The position numbers and the translations under genes were made by a program. From positions 1 through 36,164 of the forward strand of contig CAZHLG010000009.1 in NCBI GenBank assembly GCA_964533145.1: a DNA stretch of 36,164 nt, written 5' to 3'. This document shows, in pieces, positions 22,387 to 30,226 of the stretch. How positions within the stretch are numbered: the stretch's first letter is position 1; each line of letters begins with the position of its first letter. The stretch comes from CAITQP01 sp964533145. Its GTDB lineage: Bacteria; Patescibacteriota; Minisyncoccia; Phycocordibacterales; UBA9973. Below the pieces are notes generated by a model. That model had not been told where the DNA came from. It made no database searches and saw nothing but the letters and a program-made list of their open reading frames with translations.

Positions 22387-22392
22387 TCTCGC

Positions 22393-22426
22393 ATGCAAAA
22401 AGCCCGCAACTGCGGGCTTTTTGCAT
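22393..22426. terminator. Intrinsic terminator
   Basis: ATGCAAAAAGCCCGCA and its complement form a nearly perfect 16-bp dyad containing A5/T5 tracts. Confidence 0.9.
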
Positions 22427-22474
22427 GGTTGCTTTTTCTTTAAAATTATGATATAATGTATAAAACAATCGGTT

Positions 22475-22798
22475 ATGAAAAATACGTGCATGATAGCGCT
22501 GCCGAACATCGGAGCGCTGAGCGAGTGCGCCGCAGAGCTTCTCAGGCTTTCTGATCTGCTCGAAGGCAAACTTTCGCTTATCCTTGTTCCGGAATTCTCT
22601 CGCGACCGGGAGATTGTGCGGTTTCAGATGAACGAGTTCGTCAGATTGCTCAGACCTGCCGTTGTCGTACTGGCCGCCGGTTTTCCTGCGGTTGAGATCG
22701 TGCAGGCCGGTCCGGACACTAAAGGCATACTGCGCCGCGCTCACTTCGCGGACATAGATGCACTCGCGCGAAAACTGCTCGAGACGATCGAAGATTGA
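22475..22798 (+). CDS. Hypothetical protein, 107 aa
   Basis: Begins MKNTCMIALPNIGALSECAA. It looks like a small alpha/beta protein, with hydrophobic strands (LSLILVPE, AVVVLAAGFP) alternating with helices, somewhat like a flavodoxin- or receiver-like half fold, but without a recognisable active site. TATAAT (22452-22457) lies 17 nt before the ATG, leaving a leader of about 10 nt with no Shine-Dalgarno site. It has its own terminator. Function unknown. Confidence 0.72.
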   Translation: MKNTCMIALPNIGALSECAAELLRLSDLLEGKLSLILVPEFSRDREIVRFQMNEFVRLLRPAVVVLAAGFPAVEIVQAGPDTKGILRRAHFADIDALARKLLETIED

Positions 22799-22827
22799 AC
22801 CGCCGGGAAACCCCGGCGGTTTTCCTT
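22798..22827 (+). terminator. Intrinsic terminator
   Basis: AACCGCCGGG / CCCGGCGGTT with loop AAAC, then TTCCTTTTTT. Confidence 0.85.
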
Positions 22828-22861
22828 TTTTGCGTGCGTGACAGGCCGCTTCGTTGCCTGG

Positions 22862-22875
22862 TATCATGCGCGTAT
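22862..22875 (+). promoter_or_regulatory. Leaderless -10 box of the cation ATPase
   Basis: TATCAT (22862-22867), 8 nt, ATG 22876. Confidence 0.6.
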
Positions 22876-25569
22876 ATGGAAAAAAACTGGCATGGTGAGA
22901 CGGTCGCGGCTGTCATGGAGGGCTTGGGGACGGGGGAGCGGGGCTTGGGCGCGGGCGAAGCCCGCGCCCGTCTCGCGAAGTACGGTCCGAACAAATTGCC
23001 TGAAGCCAAAGTCCCCGGCATCGCCGCAGTCTTCATGCGCCAGTTCCAGAGTCCGCTCATCTACATACTGCTCGCGGCGGCCGCTGCCGTCTTTGCGATG
23101 GGTGAGACCGGGGACGGCCTGATCATTCTCGGCGTGCTGTTCTTCAATGCGATCGTCGGCACCGTGCAGGAGGGCAAGGCGCAGAATACGCTCCGTGCGT
23201 TGCGGAATTTCGCCGAGACCACGGCGACGGTCGTGCGTGACGGCGTCGAGCTCATCATCCCCGACGACGAAGTCGTGCCGGGCGACATCATCGTGCTGCA
23301 GGAGGGCGAGAAGGTCCCTGCCGATGCGCGCGTCATCGCGGCGAACAATCTCAAGATCGACGAGGCTGCGCTCACCGGCGAATCCGAACCGGTCCATAAG
23401 ACCGCTGACGCTCTCGCTCCCGGGGCGGCCGATCTCAATCCGCGCAACATGGCGGCCAAGGCGACAAACATCGTCGCGGGCAACGGCAAGGCTGTGGTGG
23501 TCGCGACGGGACGGCATACCGTCATCGGCAAGATCGCCGCTAAGATCCAAGGCTATGACACCGATATTCCGCTTAAGGCAGCGATCGAGGGTCTGTCTCG
23601 GGCAATCATCTACGCCGTCGGACTGATGTGCGCGGGGCTTTTTGCACTCGGTCTTGCCAAGGGCATGGCCGTCCGGGAGATCTTCGGCATCGTTGTCTCG
23701 CTTGCCGTCTCCGTCGTCCCTGAAGGACTGCCGATCGTCGTGACGCTTATCCTCGCAATGGGCGTTTGGCGCATGGGAAAGCGCAATGCGCTCGTCAAAA
23801 AACTGCAGGCGGTGGAAGCGCTCGGACAGGCGCGCGTGATCGCCGTCGACAAGACCGGCACTATTACCAAGAATGAGCTCGTCATCCGCGCTGTCTGGAC
23901 GGGAGGCACGCTCTTTGACATTACCGGAGACGGCTATGAGCCTAAGGGCGAAGTGCGCCGAGACGGCGATGTCGTGGATGCAGCCAATCATCCGGAACTG
24001 CTCTTCGCAGGCAAGATCGCGGCGTATGCGGCCGGCGCGCGCGTCATGTATTCGGAGGAGGAAAAGCGCTGGCGCATTGCGGGCGATCCGACCGAAGCAG
24101 CCATGCTCGTGTTGTCGGAGAAACTCGGTTTCCATAAAGACGATGTGCTTCAGGAAGAGCCGCTGATCACCGACATGCCGTTCGACTACCGGCTGAAATA
24201 CCACGCGTTCGTTTTTGGGACGGCGAAAAAGCGCATGCTCGCGGCGGTCGGTGCGCCCGAAGCGATACTCGGCTTGTGCTCGAAGGTCCGCCATGGCGGC
24301 GCTGTCAGGGAGCTGAGCCGGGACGAGCGGGTCCGCATCGAGGGAGAGATCGCCGTCATGTCGGCCGGGGGACTGCGGGTCATTGCCTTCGCCGAGCGGT
24401 CCGACGCGCCGCGCGATATCGAGCAGGAGAAGCTGGAGGGTCTCACGTTCGGCGGATTCTATGGAATGCGCGACACGATGCGTCCGGAGGTCGCCGAGGC
24501 CATGCAGAAGGCGCGCGATGCGGGCATCCGCGTGGTCATGATCACCGGCGACCATAAGATCACGGCTGCAGCCATCGCCAAAGAGGCGGGCATTTATCGC
24601 GAGGGCGACACTGTCCTGACGGGCGCCGAGGTCGATGCCATGCCGCATGCCGAGCTCGTGGCCAAGCTTGCGACGACGAGCGTATTCTCGCGTTTCGATC
24701 CGGATCATAAGATGGCCATCATCAAGGCATTCCGCGCTCGCGGCGAGATAGTGGCCATGACCGGCGACGGCGTGAACGACGCGCCGCCGCTCGTCGCCGC
24801 CGATCTTGGCGTCGCCATGGGCATCACTGGCACCGAGGTCGCGAAGGAGGCGGCCGACATCGTGCTGCTCGACGATAATTTCGGCAGCATCGTCTCGGCC
24901 GTCGAAGAAGGCCGCGGCATTTATAAGACGATCAAAAAGGTCATCCTGTACCTTTTTTCGACAAGTCTCGGCGAAGTGCTGGCTATCGCCGGCGCGATCG
25001 CCATCGGTATGCCGGCGCCGGTGCTTGCCGCGCAGATCATCTGGCTCAATTTCGTTACGGACGGCTTCCTCGACATTTCGCTTGCGACGGAGCCGAAGGA
25101 GCGCGGTCTGCTGACCGGCGCTTTTGAAAAACCGAAAAAATACCTCGTCGACGGCACGATGTTCCGCCGCATGCTCGTGATGGCGCTGCCGATGGCTGTC
25201 GGCTCGCTCGTGCTTTTCGGACGCACGTACGCGCACGATCTGCCGCACGCGCGGACGGTCGCACTCACGCTGCTTGCCGCGTTCCAGTGGTTCAATGCAT
25301 GGAATTGCCGCAGCGAGGAGCGCTCCATCTTCGCGTCCGGGCTGTTCTCTAACCGATACCTGCTTGGCGCGACGATACTCGTCGTCGGCCTGCAGTTCAT
25401 GGCCGTGTATGCGCCGTTCATGCAGTCGTTCCTGCATACCGTGCCGCTCACGCTGTCCGACTGGCTGCTGATCGTGCCGCTTGCTTCGACCATCGTCGTG
25501 GTCGAGGAGGTGCGCAAATTCTTTGCCCGCCGCGCAGTTTCGCCGCGCGGGCGCGCTCTGGTACACTAG
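22876..25569 (+). CDS. P2-type cation-transporting ATPase
   Basis: An 897-residue membrane pump that couples ATP hydrolysis to cation transport. An N-terminal cation-ATPase domain (ARLAKYGPNKLPE) is followed by two TM segments. The actuator loop contains EAALTGESEPVHK (about 160-175). PEGLPIVVTLILAMGVWRM (about 282) is the TM4 motif of the Ca2+/Na+/K+ (P2) class, unlike the CPx of heavy-metal pumps. Asp 325 in DKTGTITKNE is phosphorylated. KVHG-type N-domain features are weak. MITGDHKITA and TGDGVNDAPPL (about 628-640) form the hinge. Six C-terminal TM segments include IIWLNFVTDGFLDISLATEP. Ca2+ or Mn2+ are the likely ions, not provable here. The cupin gene starts 4 nt after its stop. Confidence 0.93.
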   Translation: MEKNWHGETVAAVMEGLGTGERGLGAGEARARLAKYGPNKLPEAKVPGIAAVFMRQFQSPLIYILLAAAAAVFAMGETGDGLIILGVLFFNAIVGTVQEGKAQNTLRALRNFAETTATVVRDGVELIIPDDEVVPGDIIVLQEGEKVPADARVIAANNLKIDEAALTGESEPVHKTADALAPGAADLNPRNMAAKATNIVAGNGKAVVVATGRHTVIGKIAAKIQGYDTDIPLKAAIEGLSRAIIYAVGLMCAGLFALGLAKGMAVREIFGIVVSLAVSVVPEGLPIVVTLILAMGVWRMGKRNALVKKLQAVEALGQARVIAVDKTGTITKNELVIRAVWTGGTLFDITGDGYEPKGEVRRDGDVVDAANHPELLFAGKIAAYAAGARVMYSEEEKRWRIAGDPTEAAMLVLSEKLGFHKDDVLQEEPLITDMPFDYRLKYHAFVFGTAKKRMLAAVGAPEAILGLCSKVRHGGAVRELSRDERVRIEGEIAVMSAGGLRVIAFAERSDAPRDIEQEKLEGLTFGGFYGMRDTMRPEVAEAMQKARDAGIRVVMITGDHKITAAAIAKEAGIYREGDTVLTGAEVDAMPHAELVAKLATTSVFSRFDPDHKMAIIKAFRARGEIVAMTGDGVNDAPPLVAADLGVAMGITGTEVAKEAADIVLLDDNFGSIVSAVEEGRGIYKTIKKVILYLFSTSLGEVLAIAGAIAIGMPAPVLAAQIIWLNFVTDGFLDISLATEPKERGLLTGAFEKPKKYLVDGTMFRRMLVMALPMAVGSLVLFGRTYAHDLPHARTVALTLLAAFQWFNAWNCRSEERSIFASGLFSNRYLLGATILVVGLQFMAVYAPFMQSFLHTVPLTLSDWLLIVPLASTIVVVEEVRKFFARRAVSPRGRALVH

Positions 25570-25573
25570 TCGC
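25562..25573 (+). promoter_or_regulatory. Leaderless -10 box of the cupin gene
   Basis: TACACT (25562-25567), overlapping the end of the ATPase frame, 6 nt before ATG 25574. Confidence 0.55.
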
Positions 25574-25966
25574 ATGAGAGGATACATCGAGAACATCGAG
25601 CGCCTCGCGCTCGAGAATACGCTGTTCAGGAAAGTGCTGTACACGGCGTCGCACAGCCAGCTCGTGCTCATGTCGCTCGCGCCGGGCGAGGAGATCGGCG
25701 AGGAAGTGCATGACGTCGATCAGTTCCTGCGCGTGGAGGCCGGCACCGGAACGGCGGTGCTCGACGGCGTCGCGCACGCGATCTCGGACGGCAGCGCTAT
25801 CGTCGTGCCCGCCGGGGCGCGGCATAACATCGTGAATTCGGGCGCTGATGCCATGAAGCTGTATACGATCTACTCGCCGGCGCATCATCGCGACGGCACC
25901 GTGCATGCGACGCGCGCGGATGCGGAGGCTGACGAAGAGCATTTCGACGGAACGACGACCGAATAG
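25574..25966 (+). CDS. Cupin-domain protein
   Basis: A 130-residue soluble beta-barrel protein. Cupin motif 1 is visible as EEVHDVDQFLRVEAGTGTAVL, with His and Asp/Gln/Glu candidates for metal binding. Motif 2 is GSAIVVPAGARHNIVNSG, with the PxGxxH...N signature. C-terminal YSPAHHRDGTVHAT adds further His residues, typical of small cupins near mannose-6-phosphate isomerase-like proteins. The substrate is unknown. The start at 25574 lies 4 nt after the ATPase stop and 6 nt after a -10 box, so both read-through and independent expression are possible. Confidence 0.88.
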   Translation: MRGYIENIERLALENTLFRKVLYTASHSQLVLMSLAPGEEIGEEVHDVDQFLRVEAGTGTAVLDGVAHAISDGSAIVVPAGARHNIVNSGADAMKLYTIYSPAHHRDGTVHATRADAEADEEHFDGTTTE

Positions 25967-25972
25967 TCCCGC

Positions 25973-26008
25973 AAAAAAGCCGCACATTCGTGCGGCTTTT
26001 TTTTTTTG
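25973..26008. terminator. Bidirectional terminator
   Basis: GCCGCAC / GTGCGGC flanked by A6 and T11. It separates the cupin gene from the convergent gene ending at 26015. Confidence 0.92.
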
Positions 26009-26014
26009 CACCGG

Positions 26015-26398
26015 TCATTCCGTGATGGGGTCGGCGATCTTGCCGTCGATGACATGCCAGTTCTGGACGTACGCGCTGCGTGCGCGCTGTGCGGCTTCGG
26101 CTTTGCGTTTCCGCTCGGCTTTCTGCACCGCGGCGATGCGATCAAGGCTGTCTGACGTCCTTCGGGCTTTGGCTTCCATGAAGGCGATGCCTTCCTTGAA
26201 GCCGTCGGCACGGCCGTCCGCTTTGCCGCTTTTGTAGCCGGCGGTGTTTCCGATGCGTTCGGATTCCTGCCGCGCGCGGGGCATCAGCGTTGTCTCATAG
26301 AGAATGCACGGCAAAGCGATGCCAAGGATGAAGCAAAACATGGCCAGCAATACGCCGCCTCCTGATTTTTTGGGAACTCCTCCCGTCGTATGTTCCAT
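26015..26398 (-). CDS. Small membrane-anchored coiled-coil protein, 127 aa
   Basis: Begins MEHTTGGVPKKSGGG, then one membrane segment (about residues 17-37, LLAMFCFILGIALPCILY). A long charged, mostly helical tail follows (KARRTSDSLDRIAAVQKAER) containing a Gly/Lys/Asp-rich stretch (GYKSGKADGRADGFKEG). The C-terminus probably faces outside or inside depending on topology, which I cannot decide. An upstream in-frame extension to 26647 is rejected because it is antisense to the DUF167 gene. No family is recognised. Confidence 0.7.
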   Translation of the reverse strand: MEHTTGGVPKKSGGGVLLAMFCFILGIALPCILYETTLMPRARQESERIGNTAGYKSGKADGRADGFKEGIAFMEAKARRTSDSLDRIAAVQKAERKRKAEAAQRARSAYVQNWHVIDGKIADPITE

Positions 26399-26458
26399 AC
26401 AAGTAGGTTTTGTGGAAAGCCTACGCTTCCCGGGAGCAGGTGTCAAACGCTGCCGTGG

Positions 26459-26471
26459 TATACTGGCGCGC
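26459..26471 (+). promoter_or_regulatory. Leaderless -10 box
   Basis: TATACT (26459-26464), 7 nt, ATG 26472. Confidence 0.7.
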
Positions 26472-26693
26472 ATGTACGTACGGGTCCATGCCATGCCGGG
26501 CGCGAAGCGGGAATCGGTCGTGCGAACAGCGCCCGACCGCTGCGATATCGCAGTGCGGGAGCCTGCCGAGCGCGGTCTGGCCAATGCCCGGATCCGGGAG
26601 CTTGTGGCGCGCGAATATGGCGTTCCGACGAAAACGGCCCGGATCATATCCGGGCATCAGAGTCCGCACAAGATATTCTCGCTGCCGGATTAG
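26472..26693 (+). CDS. DUF167 (YggU-like) family protein
   Basis: A 73-residue protein. It begins MYVRVHAMPGAKRESVVRTA and continues with AVREPAERGLANARIRELVAREY and a final ARIISGHQSPHKIFSL. This is the DUF167 layout: V.V.PGAK near the start, P...G.AN..... in the middle and G..S..K at the end. The biochemical role of the family is not known. The last 4 nt of its frame overlap the end of the convergent fmt gene. Confidence 0.85.
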   Translation: MYVRVHAMPGAKRESVVRTAPDRCDIAVREPAERGLANARIRELVAREYGVPTKTARIISGHQSPHKIFSLPD

Positions 26694-27544
26694 CCGTTCT
26701 TTTTGAAATCCTCGTAGGCGATCTCCTTGCGTCCTTCGGGCAGGACGCGATCGATGGCGAAGCTGCCGTTTTCAAAATGCGCTTTGGTGATGATGACGCG
26801 CGTGTCGGTCCCGTTTTTGCGGGCGAAGAAATACACACGCGGCCATTCAGCGTAGGCACGGTACGCGCGGTAATTGCGTGCGGGGTCTCCGTTTTCGATG
26901 TCGAGCAGCGCGTCTTCTTTGCGGATCTTGCGGGCGCGCGTTGCGAGCGAGTCGTCTTGGGGAACGGGGGCCGTCTCTCCGGCGATGTGCTTCGGAATGG
27001 TGTCTGCGAGCATGCGCGCGCCGAGCGCCGTCAGGCGCGCCCGCAGTTCGGGCGTAGTCTCGTCCGGACCGATGGATAGGCGTTCTTCGGCGATGACCGG
27101 ACCTGCGTCGAGGGCGGGCACCATGACTTGGATCGAGCAGCCGGTCTCCGTGTCTCCGGCGAGGATGGCGCTTTCGGTCGGAGAGGCGCCGCGGTATGCG
27201 GGCAGCAGGGAATAATGCACGTTGAGCGTGCCGCGCGGCGGAAGGCTGATCGCTGCCTCGGGAATGATGCTGCCGTACGCGACGACGGCCGAAATGTCCG
27301 GACGGAAGCGGCGGAGATCTTCCATGAATGCGTCGTCGAGTTTTTCTGGCTGGAGGACGGGGATGCTGCGTTCGAGCGCCCAGAGCTTTGCGGGGGGCGC
27401 GGCCAGTTCCTGGCCGCGCCCTTTCGGACGGTCCGGGTTGGTCACCACGACGACCGGCGAAAGACCGGCAGCTTCGAGCGCGTCAAGATATGCCCGTGTG
27501 AGCTCGGGGGTGCCCCAGAATGCGATGCGCGGACGATCTTCCAT
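26690..27544 (-). CDS. fmt: Methionyl-tRNA formyltransferase
   Basis: Formylates Met-tRNA(fMet) with 10-formyl-tetrahydrofolate, producing the initiator. It has 284 residues, a little short of the usual length of about 310. The N-terminal catalytic domain has RIAFWGTPELTRAYLDAL, NPDRPKGRGQELAAPPAK, and the formyl-folate site LNVHYSLLPAYRGASPTESAIL (about residues 108-129). GCSIQVMVPALDAGPVIAEE follows. The C-terminal OB-like tRNA-binding part is reduced. The start lies 4 nt after the def stop (TAGtccgATG), without a Shine-Dalgarno site, so translation is probably coupled. It belongs to the lepB-hisS-def-fmt cluster. Confidence 0.95.
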   Translation of the reverse strand: MEDRPRIAFWGTPELTRAYLDALEAAGLSPVVVVTNPDRPKGRGQELAAPPAKLWALERSIPVLQPEKLDDAFMEDLRRFRPDISAVVAYGSIIPEAAISLPPRGTLNVHYSLLPAYRGASPTESAILAGDTETGCSIQVMVPALDAGPVIAEERLSIGPDETTPELRARLTALGARMLADTIPKHIAGETAPVPQDDSLATRARKIRKEDALLDIENGDPARNYRAYRAYAEWPRVYFFARKNGTDTRVIITKAHFENGSFAIDRVLPEGRKEIAYEDFKKNG

Positions 27545-27548
27545 CGGA

Positions 27549-28127
27549 CTACTTCTTCCGTGCCGCACTGCGTCGCGCCGGCTGTTTCGCCGCGGCTTGT
27601 TCCGGGACTTCGCCCGGCGCGACGTCACGCGCCTTGTCGATGAACAGCGTGCCGTTGAGGTGGTCGGTTTCGTGCTGGAAGATGTGCGCGAGCAAGCCGC
27701 CTGCGCCGCGGGAAAACGGCGTGCCGTGCTCGTCGTACGCCTCGACGGTCGCATTCACCGACCGTTCGACCTGTCCCCAGAGGGGCCGTACGGAGAGGCA
27801 GCCTTCGTGCATCCAGCGCTTTTTCTTGGAGAGTTTGGTGATGACCGGATTGATGAACACGAGGTCTTTGGTCGCGGGCTTCGCGCCGTCAGGGAGTTCT
27901 TCGCCGCGTTTGAAGCTGTCCTCGAATATCTTGCCGGACACCACGAATATCCGCAGCGATACGCCGATCTGCGGCGCCGCGATGGCCACGCCGTCGGGCT
28001 GCGTGTGCAGGGCCGACTGCATGTCGCGGATCACTTTTTTGATTGTTGCTCCGCCGATGTCCGCATGCGGAACTTCGGCCGCGACCGCCCGCAATACCGG
28101 ATCGCCGTTTTGTACGATCGTCACCAT
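27549..28127 (-). CDS. def: Peptide deformylase
   Basis: Fe/Zn metalloenzyme that removes the formyl group from new polypeptides. It has 192 residues. The three family motifs are present: GVAIAAPQIG (about 46-55, family GxGLAAPQ), EGCLSV (about 108-113) providing the metal Cys, and QHETDHLNG (about 150-158) with both metal His residues and the catalytic Glu. The C-terminus carries a Lys/Arg/Ala-rich tail (AAAKQPARRSAARKK), possibly for ribosome binding. The start lies 4 nt after the hisS stop. Fmt directly downstream puts the addition and removal of formyl groups in one transcript. Confidence 0.96.
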   Translation of the reverse strand: MVTIVQNGDPVLRAVAAEVPHADIGGATIKKVIRDMQSALHTQPDGVAIAAPQIGVSLRIFVVSGKIFEDSFKRGEELPDGAKPATKDLVFINPVITKLSKKKRWMHEGCLSVRPLWGQVERSVNATVEAYDEHGTPFSRGAGGLLAHIFQHETDHLNGTLFIDKARDVAPGEVPEQAAAKQPARRSAARKK

Positions 28128-28131
28128 CGGC

Positions 28132-29460
28132 TTATTTAAGGCCCTTCATGTATTCGGCCAGGTTCTTCTGCTTCACGGTCTCCTGGCTGCGTGTCGCCAT
28201 GTTGCGGACGATCACGGAATGCTCGAGGGCTTCCTTTTGTCCGAAGATGATCGTGTACGGAGCGGCGGATTTTTCCGCCATGGCAAGCTGGGCGCCGAGC
28301 GAGTCTTTGGAGAGCGCCTGGGCGATCGGCACGTGCGCCTTGCGCAGGATCTCGATCACGGAGAGGCTCTTGAGCTTGGCCTCGATGCCGAGCTGGATGA
28401 AGTAGACCTTCGGTTTCTTGATGATGCGCGGCGCATGGCCCGTGTACCACGGCATCATGAGCACGCGGTCGACGCCGATGGAGCTGCCGACGGCCGGCAC
28501 GTCTTTCTTGGCGCCGAGCTGCTTGCCGAGATAGTCGTAGCGGCCGCCGGAGGCGATGGTGAGCGGCGAGCCGGACGGGTCGCTCTCGCGGTCGATGATC
28601 TCGAAGACCGTGCGCGTGTAGTACGACAGGCCGCGGACGAGATTCTTGTTGAGGACATAGGTGATGCCCATTTCCTCGAGGTACTCAAGCACCTCCTTGA
28701 AGTGCTTTTTGCAGGCAGGGCAGAGGAACGAGACTGCTTCCGGCGCGCCGGCGTTCAGTTCGATGGTCTTCTCTTCTTTCGAGTCGAGGATGCGGAGCGG
28801 GTTCGTCTTGAGGCGCTCGCGGTCCACGGCCGGCAGGGCGTTCACGTGCTTTTTGTAGTAGTTGACCAGTTCGCGCACGTAGCCCGGACGGCAGTCTTTG
28901 CAGCCGATGGAATTGATGTCCACCGACAGGTTCGTTCCGCCGACGTCGGCCAGTGCCGTCATGGCGCCTTTGATGACGAGCGCGTCAAGGATGCTCTTTT
29001 CCGATCCGAGCGCATCCATGTCGAACTGCCAGAACTGGCGGTAGCGGCCTTTCTGCGGATTGTCATGGCGGAACACCGGGCCGTACTGGTAGGCGAGGAT
29101 CGGCTGCGGCTGGTTTGCCATGCCGTGCTCGATGTACGAGCGCATGAGCGCCGCCGTGTGCTCCGGGCGCAGGGCGAGATGATCGCCGCCCTTGGTGCGG
29201 AGCGTGTACATCTCCTTGTCGACGATGTCGGTGCCTGCGCCGATGCCGGACGTGAAAATGTCCTCATGCTCGAGGATCGGAGTCTCGATCGGCTTGAAGC
29301 CGTAGTACATGGCGACCTCCTGGGCTTTTTCGAAGAAACCCTGGAACAGGTAGTAGTCGTCGCCCATGATGTCGCGCATGCCTTTCGGCGCGGCGACGTC
29401 GCCGGTGCGCGGGCCTTTCTTGGCCGGAGTCTTTGCTTTTGCTGTCGGTTTTGTTGACAT
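28132..29460 (-). CDS. hisS: Histidyl-tRNA synthetase
   Basis: Class II synthetase charging tRNA-His; 442 residues is normal length. The N-terminus has an unusual Lys/Ala/Pro-rich extension of about 20 residues (TKPTAKAKTPAKKGPR). Motif 1 lies around PKGMRDIMGDDYYLFQ, motif 2 is YQYGPVFRHDNPQKGRYRQF, the histidine-specific loop is NLVRGLSYYTRTVFEI, and motif 3 is SSIGVDRVLMMPWY. A Cys pair region (CKDCRPG, CPACKKHF) looks like an inserted zinc-like knuckle. The C-terminal anticodon domain (KVYFIQLGIEAKLKSLSVIE) ends at the TAA. It starts 20 nt after the lepB stop, with no Shine-Dalgarno site. Confidence 0.97.
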   Translation of the reverse strand: MSTKPTAKAKTPAKKGPRTGDVAAPKGMRDIMGDDYYLFQGFFEKAQEVAMYYGFKPIETPILEHEDIFTSGIGAGTDIVDKEMYTLRTKGGDHLALRPEHTAALMRSYIEHGMANQPQPILAYQYGPVFRHDNPQKGRYRQFWQFDMDALGSEKSILDALVIKGAMTALADVGGTNLSVDINSIGCKDCRPGYVRELVNYYKKHVNALPAVDRERLKTNPLRILDSKEEKTIELNAGAPEAVSFLCPACKKHFKEVLEYLEEMGITYVLNKNLVRGLSYYTRTVFEIIDRESDPSGSPLTIASGGRYDYLGKQLGAKKDVPAVGSSIGVDRVLMMPWYTGHAPRIIKKPKVYFIQLGIEAKLKSLSVIEILRKAHVPIAQALSKDSLGAQLAMAEKSAAPYTIIFGQKEALEHSVIVRNMATRSQETVKQKNLAEYMKGLK

Positions 29461-29480
29461 ACGGAGTGTGTGCTAGGCGG

Positions 29481-30089
29481 TTAATACTGCACGTGCTCGC
29501 CGGGGAGCACTGCGATCGCATCGAACGGGTACAGACGGAACAGCGCACGGCCGATGATGTTTTCTTTCGGGAGCGTGCCCCACTTGCGGGAGTCGTAGCT
29601 TGCCGGACGGTTGTCGCCCATGACGAAGTACTGGCCTTCGGGCACGGTCACGGCGTGGTCTTCTCCTTCGTCGGCCGCGACGTACGTCTCGGAGAGCGTC
29701 ATGCCGTCGGGATGTTCGGCGTTGACGATGGTGACGATGCCGTTCTCGACGGAGACGGTCTCTCCCGGCAGGCCGATGATGCGCTTGATGTAGTAGGTGC
29801 TTTCGTTGAACGGGGGACGGAAGACGATGACATCGCCGCGATGGGGTTCGCGGAAACGGTACGTGAGTTCGTCGATGATGAGGTAGTTCTTGTCCTGGAA
29901 GGTGGGCACCATGGATGCACCCGAGACGATGAACGGCTGGGCAACGAACAGGCGCACGCCGAGCACGACGATCGCGACCGTAAGCGCGAACCGCACGAAT
30001 TCCCAGACTGTCCGCATCGCCGATTTTTTCGGCGCCGGAGCCTGCGGTGCCGCTTGTTCAGGGGCTTTTGGCTGTTGGATGCTGTCCAT
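29481..30089 (-). CDS. lepB: Signal peptidase I
   Basis: Membrane serine protease that cleaves signal peptides after export. It has 202 residues. A Pro/Ala-rich cytoplasmic segment (1-22) precedes one membrane segment (about 32-52). The catalytic Ser lies in FIVSGASMVPT and the catalytic Lys in YYIKRIIGLPGE. The box GQYFVMGDNRPASYDSRKWG is complete. The ATG at 30089 is preferred over one further upstream because TACAAT (30103-30098, minus) lies 8 nt before it. It is the first gene of the lepB-hisS-def-fmt transcript and diverges from pth. It serves the many signal-peptide proteins of this window. Confidence 0.96.
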   Translation of the reverse strand: MDSIQQPKAPEQAAPQAPAPKKSAMRTVWEFVRFALTVAIVVLGVRLFVAQPFIVSGASMVPTFQDKNYLIIDELTYRFREPHRGDVIVFRPPFNESTYYIKRIIGLPGETVSVENGIVTIVNAEHPDGMTLSETYVAADEGEDHAVTVPEGQYFVMGDNRPASYDSRKWGTLPKENIIGRALFRLYPFDAIAVLPGEHVQY

Positions 30090-30137
30090 ATAGCGCGATT
30101 GTACTATAAACACTCGCTTGACAACAACGTCAAAATT
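30090..30137 (-). promoter_or_regulatory. Promoter of the lepB cluster
   Basis: Minus TACAAT (30103-30098), 8 nt before ATG; a TTGTCA about 15 nt upstream is a possible -35. Confidence 0.6.
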
Positions 30138-30215
30138 ATTGCACAGCGCATATCATTCACAATGCCTGCGCGCATGCGTTTTGGGAGACATTGCCATCCC
30201 TATGCGCTGTGCAAT
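30138..30215. repeat. 15-bp perfect inverted repeat between lepB and pth
   Basis: ATTGCACAGCGCATA (30138-30152) and its exact complement (30201-30215), 48 nt apart. A second internal pair (CAATG / CATTG) allows an extended hairpin. The right arm touches the -10 box of pth (30215-30220). Confidence 0.75.
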
Positions 30216-30226
30216 ATACTCTCGGC
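30191..30226 (+). promoter_or_regulatory. Leaderless promoter of pth
   Basis: TTGCCA (30191-30196), 18 nt, TATACT (30215-30220), 6 nt, ATG 30227. Confidence 0.75.

Noticed and set aside
22864..25671. Long minus-strand frame (935 codons) opposite the cation ATPase
   Set aside because: Arg/His/Asp-rich shadow translation; all P-type ATPase motifs are on the plus strand.
27520..29457. Plus-strand frame of 645 codons across def and hisS
   Set aside because: Antisense shadow of two well-supported genes.
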